From NCBI GenBank assembly GCA_902761055.1, contig CACWIS010000005.1:95248-159247 (forward strand): 64,000 bases of DNA, read 5' to 3'. Positions 58,219 through 64,000 of the stretch are shown one piece after another. Made by a program: the position numbers and the translations under genes. The stretch comes from Oscillospiraceae bacterium (GTDB taxonomy: Bacteria; Bacillota; Clostridia; Oscillospirales; Oscillospiraceae). The notes beneath the pieces were generated by a model. That model was not told the DNA's origin. It did no database searches and saw only the letters and a list, made by a program, of their open reading frames with translations. Position 1 is the first letter of the stretch; each line of letters opens with the position of its first letter.

Positions 58219-58758
58219 TTACTTGGCGGCCTCCATGCCGGCGACCAGCGCCGCCTTGTTGCCTTCGAGGAAGCGGGCCTTGCGCTCGCCGAGCTCGATG
58301 CGGATGGCCTCGACCATCTTGTCCATGCTGACGGAGGCGTCGTCCGCGCCCATCATGGCGCCGAGGATCGCGACGTTCGCGCCCTTCGGGTTCCTGACCT
58401 CGTCGGCGATCTTCGCGGAGTCGCAGTAGACGACCTTGACGTCGTCGCGCTGGACCTTGCGGTCGATGATGGAGCTGTTGACGACGATCAGCCCGCCGGG
58501 CTTGACCGTGTGCTCGAACTTGTCGAGGGACGGGAGGTTCATGGCGATGAGAACGTCGGCTTTGTCGATCATCGGGGAGGCGACCTCCTCGTCGCTGACG
58601 ATGACGGAGCAGTTGGCGGTGCCGCCGCGCATCTCGGGACCGTAGGAGGGCAGCCAGCTGACGTGCTTGCCGTCGAGCATGTTCGCCATGGCGAGGAATT
58701 TACCGATCAGCAGCATGCCCTGGCCGCCGAAGCCCGCAAATATATACCCTTTCTTCAT
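58219..58758 (-). CDS. vorC: 2-oxoacid:ferredoxin oxidoreductase, gamma subunit
   Basis: This 179-aa protein begins GYIFAGFGGQGMLLIGKFLA, the hallmark of the gamma subunit, and contains WLPSYGPEMRGGTANCSVIV. It completes the heterotetrameric enzyme with the two genes upstream and a ferredoxin subunit. It is the last gene of the operon; the stop is just before the bidirectional terminator. The start lies 2 bp after the beta stop. Confidence 0.9.
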   Translation of the reverse strand: MKKGYIFAGFGGQGMLLIGKFLAMANMLDGKHVSWLPSYGPEMRGGTANCSVIVSDEEVASPMIDKADVLIAMNLPSLDKFEHTVKPGGLIVVNSSIIDRKVQRDDVKVVYCDSAKIADEVRNPKGANVAILGAMMGADDASVSMDKMVEAIRIELGERKARFLEGNKAALVAGMEAAK

Positions 58759-58760
58759 GG

Positions 58761-59519
<759 letters not shown>

Positions 59520-59520
59520 C

Positions 59521-60600
59521 TTATTTACCCTCCTTAATTTTGAGGATCTCGCCGCGGATCTCATCGGTCGTCGGGAACTGGCTGCCCAGGTGGCCGAAGA
59601 AGCTGACGGGCTTGCCGCCCTCGATGGCGAGCTTCACGTCCTCGAGCATCTGGCCCTCGTTGACCTCAACGTCCAGAACGCCCTTGACCTGCGGCTTCAT
59701 GACGGTCTCGCGGAGCGCGTCGTACGGGAAGGGCCACACGGTGATGGGACGGAACAGGCCGACCTTCACGCCCTCCTCGCGCAGCTCGTCGATGACGGAC
59801 TTGACGACGCGGGCGACCGTGCCGAAGGCCGTGACGACGACCTCGGCGTCGTCGGTCTTGTAGCATTCCCACATCTGCTCGTTCTCACGGGCGGCCTTGT
59901 AGGACTTCTGCAACTCGGCGTTGTGGACGGTCAGGGACTCGGTGTCGATGTAGATGGAGTTGATGACGCCGCGCTTCGCCGGGTCGTCGCCGGGCTTCCA
60001 GCCGGTGCAGGCCCAGGGCTTCTTCTCCGGATCGACCTTGAAGTCGACCATCTCGGGCATCTCGACGGGCTCCATCATCTGGGCGATGATGCCGTCGGCC
60101 AGGAAGAGGACGGGCATGCGGTACTTCTCGGCCTTGTCGAAAGCGAACATCATGATGTCGATGGCCTCCTGCACGGAGGAGGGAGCGTAGGTCAGCAGAT
60201 GGTAGTCGCCGTTGCCGCCGCCCTTGACGCCCTGGAAGTAGTCGCCCTGGGAGGCCTGGATGTTGCCGAGGCCGGGGCCGCCGCGCATGACGTTGAGGAT
60301 CACGCAGGGCAGCTGGGCGCCGGCGCAGTAGGAGATGCCCTCCTGCTTGAGGCTGACGCCGGGGCTGGACGAAGAGGTGATGACGCGCGCGCCGGTGCCG
60401 GCGGCGCCATAGACCATGTTGATCGCCGCGACCTCGCTCTCGGCCTGGAGGAAGCATCCTCCGACCTCGGGCATACGGGCGGACATGTACTCGGGGATCT
60501 CGGTCTGCGGGGTGATGGGGTAGCCGAAGAAGAAGCGCGCGCCGGCGCGAATGGCGGCCTCAGCGATCGCTTCGCTGCCCTTCATGAGAGTTAAAGCCAT
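59521..60600 (-). CDS. vorB: 2-oxoacid:ferredoxin oxidoreductase, alpha subunit
   Basis: This 359-aa protein has [39 protein letters not shown] and [14 protein letters not shown] near the front and the transketolase-C-like end. Together with beta and gamma it oxidises a branched-chain or related 2-oxo acid to acyl-CoA with reduced ferredoxin. The sequence style fits 3-methyl-2-oxobutanoate (Vor) or 2-oxoglutarate-type enzymes; the substrate is not certain. Confidence 0.88.
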   Translation of the reverse strand: MALTLMKGSEAIAEAAIRAGARFFFGYPITPQTEIPEYMSARMPEVGGCFLQAESEVAAINMVYGAAGTGARVITSSSSPGVSLKQEGISYCAGAQLPCVILNVMRGGPGLGNIQASQGDYFQGVKGGGNGDYHLLTYAPSSVQEAIDIMMFAFDKAEKYRMPVLFLADGIIAQMMEPVEMPEMVDFKVDPEKKPWACTGWKPGDDPAKRGVINSIYIDTESLTVHNAELQKSYKAARENEQMWECYKTDDAEVVVTAFGTVARVVKSVIDELREEGVKVGLFRPITVWPFPYDALRETVMKPQVKGVLDVEVNEGQMLEDVKLAIEGGKPVSFFGHLGSQFPTTDEIRGEILKIKEGK

Positions 60601-60616
60601 TTTTCAGTCCTCCTCC

Positions 60617-60826
60617 TTAATCCTTCTCGATCCTGATCGCCACATCAGGGCAGGTGCGGGCGCAGGATGCGCAGCCGATGCACGCTTCGGGCGTGACCAC
60701 CTCTGCCGGGTGGTAGCCCTTCGCGTTGAGCCGTGTCTTCGAGAGGGCGAGGACGCCTTTCGGGCATGCCCTGGCACAAAGACCGCAGCCCTTGCAGATG
60801 AGCTCATTGATTGTTACTTTGACCAT
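60617..60826 (-). CDS. 2[4Fe-4S] ferredoxin (delta subunit of the 2-oxoacid oxidoreductase)
   Basis: This 69-aa protein has two cluster motifs, [14 protein letters not shown] and [14 protein letters not shown], eight cysteines in all. It carries electrons from the oxidoreductase core. It lies 16 bp upstream of the alpha gene on the minus strand. Confidence 0.92.
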   Translation of the reverse strand: MVKVTINELICKGCGLCARACPKGVLALSKTRLNAKGYHPAEVVTPEACIGCASCARTCPDVAIRIEKD

Positions 60827-60899
60827 GATACTCCTCTTTTCTGTTATTTTTTGCCGTGTTTACAATATCAAAACCGCAAAAGCGGGGTATGCGCTCGCG

Positions 60900-61634
60900 T
60901 TATTTTTCTCCGACGCCGAAGGGGTTGTCGTTCAGTCCCCGGATCCAGCTGTCCCAGTCGCGCTGCATGTAGGTGTCGATCACCAGCGGCGTGCCGACGT
61001 ACTTCGGATCGTGTCCCTCGGACAGGAAGACGTCGAGCATGGCCTTCTTGCCGGAGGTGTACAGCACCGGGACGCCCGTTTTTTCCGAGACCTCGCGGAT
61101 CATCTCATAGCCGTCGCGCAGCTCGGCGGGAGTCGTGCACTGGGCCAGGTTCGTGTTGTTGATCATGCCGGTGATCTTCAGGCGGGAGTGGATCTGCATC
61201 TCCTCCTGCAGCTTTATGATCTTCTCCGCCGTGCCGGCCAGCGGACGGCGGATGTTCACGACGTTGAGCACCTCGAGCTCGCCCGGGCCCAGGTCCATGA
61301 AATCCTGGTGATAGCGGCCCAGCGCCGTCGAGCCGACCGCGTCGCCGCCGACGTCGAAGACCACGCAGTCCCAGTCCATATCGAAGGCCGAGGCGACCTC
61401 CGCCGGAAGGGAGAGCGTTTCGATGCCGGACGAGGCGTAGTTCGGGCTGACAAGGCGGATCTCCTTCATGCGCGCCATTTTGCCGCGCTCGGTCAGGCGG
61501 AAATAGGTGTTGACCATGTCGAGGTCCAGCAGCTCGGTCCGCAGGCCCTGCTCGGCCGCCTTGAAGGCGAAGTTGAGCGCAAGCTCGGTCTTGCCGCTGC
61601 CGTAATTCCCGATCAGAACATAGTATTTCTTCAT
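60900..61634 (-). CDS. P-loop ATP-binding protein at the head of the vor operon
   Basis: This 244-aa protein has Walker A GNYGSGKTE at residues 8-16 and LDLDMVNTYFRLTERG. It also has DCVVFDVGGDAVGSTALGRY (Walker B-like) and GMINNTNLAQCT (base recognition-like). It resembles the MinD/ParA or CobQ-type ATPases placed next to ferredoxin oxidoreductase genes in Firmicutes. The role is not established; assembly or maturation of the iron-sulfur enzyme is an inference. ATG 61634 gives MKKYYVLIGNYG. Confidence 0.8.
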   Translation of the reverse strand: MKKYYVLIGNYGSGKTELALNFAFKAAEQGLRTELLDLDMVNTYFRLTERGKMARMKEIRLVSPNYASSGIETLSLPAEVASAFDMDWDCVVFDVGGDAVGSTALGRYHQDFMDLGPGELEVLNVVNIRRPLAGTAEKIIKLQEEMQIHSRLKITGMINNTNLAQCTTPAELRDGYEMIREVSEKTGVPVLYTSGKKAMLDVFLSEGHDPKYVGTPLVIDTYMQRDWDSWIRGLNDNPFGVGEK

Positions 61635-61694
61635 GGCGCACCTCGTCGGATTCTGGGTACGCGGAGAGCGGCTCCGCATACCTTACCGATTATT

Positions 61695-61723
61695 ATTTTA
61701 GCATCGGCCCGTGCCTCCGTCAA
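61695..61723 (-). promoter_or_regulatory. Promoter of the vor operon
   Basis: Minus strand TTGACG, 17 bp, TAAAAT, about 60 bp before ATG 61634. Confidence 0.65.
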
Positions 61724-61858
61724 TGAACAAACTGCCGATATTGGGGCGTATTTTAGTATCAAAATGACGAATATATTTTTTCTGTGCTTTGATTACAATG
61801 CAAAAAGTATCGTTTATCCCGCTTTTTGTGTTTTTTGCATGCCGCTGCGTGAAAGCAT

Positions 61859-61892
61859 AAAAAGGCAGGCACGAAAGGTGCCTGCCTTTTTT
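61859..61892 (-). terminator. Terminator of the TPM-protein operon
   Basis: AAAAAGGCAGGCACC and GTGCCTGCCTTTTT form a stem around a TTTC/GAAA loop, with runs on both sides, next to the minus-strand stop at 61895. Confidence 0.85.
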
Positions 61893-61894
61893 GT

Positions 61895-63127
61895 TCAGAA
61901 CTTGCCGTGCGAGCCGCCGTGGACGTGTCCGGAGGAGCTGAAGTGGACGCTGCTCCCGCCGCCTCCGCCGCGGTGTTCGCTCTCGCGCGGGACCGGTACT
62001 TTGCTGACGTTGGCGTAGAGGAAGCGGTCGTCGCTGCGCCGCAGCCGAAGCCCGCCGCGCGCGTAGTTCGCCGCGCCGTAGTTTTTCTCCACGCTCTTCA
62101 TCCTGCGCTTCATCGCCCCTGCGGGGATGCCGCCGGAGAAGAAACCGATGATCGCCGAGATGACGGCAGCCAGCGGCGCGCGTTCCGCCGCGCTCTTTTT
62201 CTCGACGGTCGGCGCCGGCCGCGGATCGTCATGGCGGTCGTAGGGCTGGCCGTCCCGCGCCTGCTTGAGCAGCACGCCCGCGTCGCGGATGAACTGCTCG
62301 GCGCCGCCCGCCCATTCGTTCTCGCCGAGGTAGGGCGTGAAGCGCGGTTCGAGATAGTGCTGCATCCCGTAATCGGTAAAGGCGGTCACGCCGTAGCCGT
62401 AGGTGGTCTCGCCGAACTCGCGGTCGCCCACGGAGACGAGCAGCAGGATGCCGTCCTTGTCCGGACCGTAGCCGTAGCCCTTATAGTCGTAGAAGTCGTC
62501 GGCATAGGCCTCGATATACTTCCCTTCCAGGCTCGGCACGAAGGCCACCGCGACGTCGCAGCGGTAGGTCTCGCTGATCTCGTCGGCCAGAGCGTTGAGC
62601 TCCCGCAGCTGCTCGTCGGACAGCACGCCCGCGAGGTCGGCCACGCGGTCGAGCTGCCGCTCGTCGGGGATCGTCTCCCCGCCGGAGCCGAGACGGGCGT
62701 AGACGAGATTCATGTAGTTTTTCGCGCCTTCGAAATAGGTGTCCGAAGAGAGATAGGCCTCAAAGATCTTCGTGAGCTCTTCCTCGCCGATGCCCTGGAG
62801 CTGCTCGCCGATGAAATAATACGCGAGCACGCCGGAGACCGGGTTGTGGATGATCACGATGCCCTCGCCGTCGCCGATGCGGCTGTCGTAGAAATCGGCG
62901 GCGTAGGCGCGGACGTCCTCCGGGGTATCGTTCGTCAGGCAGATGCACACCGCGACGCCCGTGTTTGCCCGGATCGTCGCGCCCAGGTCCTCGAGGATCT
63001 CCTCGTCGCCGTCGGCGATATAGCCGCTCTCGTCGAAGACGAAGCGTTCGGTGTCGGCCCAGGCGGCCGCGGACAGCGTCAGGACGAGCGTGAGGAGCAG
63101 CAGCAGGGAGAGGATCCGTTTTTTCAT
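61895..63127 (-). CDS. Secreted/membrane protein with tandem TPM domains
   Basis: This 410-aa protein has a signal peptide (to about residue 25, ending AAAWA). Two TPM (YgcG-like) domains follow: residues about 30-140 with VFDESGYIADGDEEILEDL, and about 165-290 with VADLAGVLSDEQLRELNALA and YGYGPDKDGILLLVSVGDRE. One membrane helix is at about 320-340. The cytoplasmic end has a low-complexity Gly/Ser/His tail (SEHRGGGGGSSVHFSSSGHV). TPM domains are linked to membrane-protein turnover or phosphatase activity. It lies 13 bp after the zinc-ribbon gene. Confidence 0.85.
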   Translation of the reverse strand: MKKRILSLLLLLTLVLTLSAAAWADTERFVFDESGYIADGDEEILEDLGATIRANTGVAVCICLTNDTPEDVRAYAADFYDSRIGDGEGIVIIHNPVSGVLAYYFIGEQLQGIGEEELTKIFEAYLSSDTYFEGAKNYMNLVYARLGSGGETIPDERQLDRVADLAGVLSDEQLRELNALADEISETYRCDVAVAFVPSLEGKYIEAYADDFYDYKGYGYGPDKDGILLLVSVGDREFGETTYGYGVTAFTDYGMQHYLEPRFTPYLGENEWAGGAEQFIRDAGVLLKQARDGQPYDRHDDPRPAPTVEKKSAAERAPLAAVISAIIGFFSGGIPAGAMKRRMKSVEKNYGAANYARGGLRLRRSDDRFLYANVSKVPVPRESEHRGGGGGSSVHFSSSGHVHGGSHGKF

Positions 63128-63140
63128 TGCAGTCCCCTCC

Positions 63141-64000
63141 TCACATCGATCCGATGAGCATCTGCAGCACGAAGGCCGCGGCGGCCACGATGCCGCCGTA
63201 GAGAAGCCGGTACTTCCAGTATGCTCCCTTGTCCGTGGGAAGATCGCCGACGAACTTGCCGGTCTGGCCGTTCATGGCGAACTGATAGTTCTTCCCGCGC
63301 CAGCTCGTATTGAGGATCCACACCGGCAGCAGCGCGTACTTGGCCTTGCCGTTATGGAAGCGCAGATTGCTCTGGGCGGGCGAGACGCCGGCATAGCCTC
63401 CGGTCGTCTGGGAGAAGGAGCCGATGGCGCTGTTGCGCACGCGCTCGTTCGCACGCTCCACGCAGTCGCGCGCGCCGACGTCGTAGCGGTCGGCGAGGTA
63501 GCCGGAGAGATAGCCCTTCTGAAAGGGCACGGCCTTGGAGGTGTCGAAGGGCTCGAGCGATTCCATGACCTCGTCGGGCATTTTCTCCGAGCCGTCGACC
63601 GGGACGTTTTCAAAGCGGATCGAGCCGCTGCGGTAGAGCTTGTAATACCGCGTTTCGGTATAGTTGAAGCTCCGGTCGCTCCAGCTGCGCAGCTGGGTGG
63701 CGTTGAAGCACATGTCCGCGTCGACGTCGGCGTCGAACAGCCAGAAGGGCACATAGACGCCCTTGATCTCGTCGAGGTGGTTTTCGGAGGAAAAGGCCCT
63801 CGGCAGCAGCTTTTTGTCGCGGAAGTGTTCGCGCAGCGCGGCCTTGGCCGCCTCCTTGTCGAGCCGGAAGGGCACGACCAGGTCCGGCATCAGCGAGCCG
63901 GAGAACTGCCCGGGCACGATCGAGGGGTTGCCGCAGTAGGGGCAGCTCGTCGCGGCGGTCGTCTCGTCACAGATCAGCTCCGCCCCGCAGGAGGGGCAGT
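63141..64000 (-). CDS. Zinc-ribbon membrane protein (cut by window edge)
   Basis: At least 286 codons are visible; the N-terminus is beyond the window. The first residues are a two-part zinc ribbon (CPSCGAELIC...SCPYCGN), followed by IVPGQFSGSLMPDLVVPF, a beta-rich domain with VYVPFWLFDADVDADM, and a C-terminal membrane helix (IVAAAAFVLQMLIGSM). It resembles the TFIIB-type zinc-ribbon proteins that sit beside TPM genes in Clostridia. The function is unknown. No ATG upstream is visible in the window; the frame is open to the edge. Confidence 0.75.
   Translation of the reverse strand, partial: CPSCGAELICDETTAATSCPYCGNPSIVPGQFSGSLMPDLVVPFRLDKEAAKAALREHFRDKKLLPRAFSSENHLDEIKGVYVPFWLFDADVDADMCFNATQLRSWSDRSFNYTETRYYKLYRSGSIRFENVPVDGSEKMPDEVMESLEPFDTSKAVPFQKGYLSGYLADRYDVGARDCVERANERVRNSAIGSFSQTTGGYAGVSPAQSNLRFHNGKAKYALLPVWILNTSWRGKNYQFAMNGQTGKFVGDLPTDKGAYWKYRLLYGGIVAAAAFVLQMLIGSM

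Overview
The window is GC-rich DNA with short intergenic gaps, AGGAGG-type ribosome binding sites, and ATG, GTG and TTG starts. It has sigma-A-type promoters (TTGACA-17-TATAAT), Rex, MnmE, a Vor-type 2-oxoacid:ferredoxin oxidoreductase operon and iron-dependent alcohol dehydrogenases. This fits a strictly anaerobic, GC-rich gut Clostridia member, probably Oscillospiraceae. That placement is inferred from gene content and was not checked by phylogeny.

Layout. 1-6.2 kb: a sugar or sugar-like carbon cluster: divergent FucI-like isomerase (cut by the window edge), split transketolase, RpiB-like isomerase, iron alcohol dehydrogenase, EamA exporter and ROK regulator, with a palindromic operator. 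6.3-14.2 kb: housekeeping genes (flavoprotein, DUF1653, trmB, exonuclease III, dus, ECF sigma factor and anti-sigma, rex, HAD, mnmE). 14.27-15.9 kb: tRNA-Ser(GCU) followed by a scar: a duplicated tRNA 3' end, palindromic repeats, a broken NYN gene and a rhaD aldolase that has lost its 5' end. 16-19.7 kb: ParB/Srx-HAD fusion, HAD paralogue, lipoprotein deaminase, DUF218 lipoprotein and VanX-type dipeptidase.

19.7-37.7 kb is the most interesting part. It encodes five small cysteine-free proteins with double-glycine leaders. Their mature parts are only cell-wall-binding domains: two CW_7 (Cpl-7-type) proteins and three LysM proteins. With them are a short HlyD-like adaptor, a C39-peptidase ABC exporter and a second ABC exporter of the NHLP class, an orphan REC/winged-helix regulator, envelope lipoproteins, and a STAS/anti-sigma-like/STAS/PP2C partner-switching set. 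Six promoters here share one exact geometry: TGTGA, a second TGTG(A/C) 11 bp later, and a TATNNT -10 box 28 bp after the first. They precede both CW_7 genes, two LysM genes, the regulator operon and a LURP-one/lipoprotein operon. I read this as one regulon for exporting wall-binding microproteins.

37.8-43 kb: a lower-GC island with a hybrid histidine kinase and solute-binding lipoprotein, flanked by gene fragments ([FeFe]-hydrogenase tail, epimerase tail). 43.3-58.2 kb: iron alcohol dehydrogenase, TetR/CPBP pair, GH5 lipoprotein, phosphoesterase, YwaF-like protein, FMN dehydrogenase, alanine racemase, beta-CASP nuclease, prmA, two PIG-L proteins and a MATE pump. 58.2-64 kb, minus strand: vor operon with a P-loop ATPase, a tandem-TPM protein and a zinc-ribbon protein cut by the window edge.
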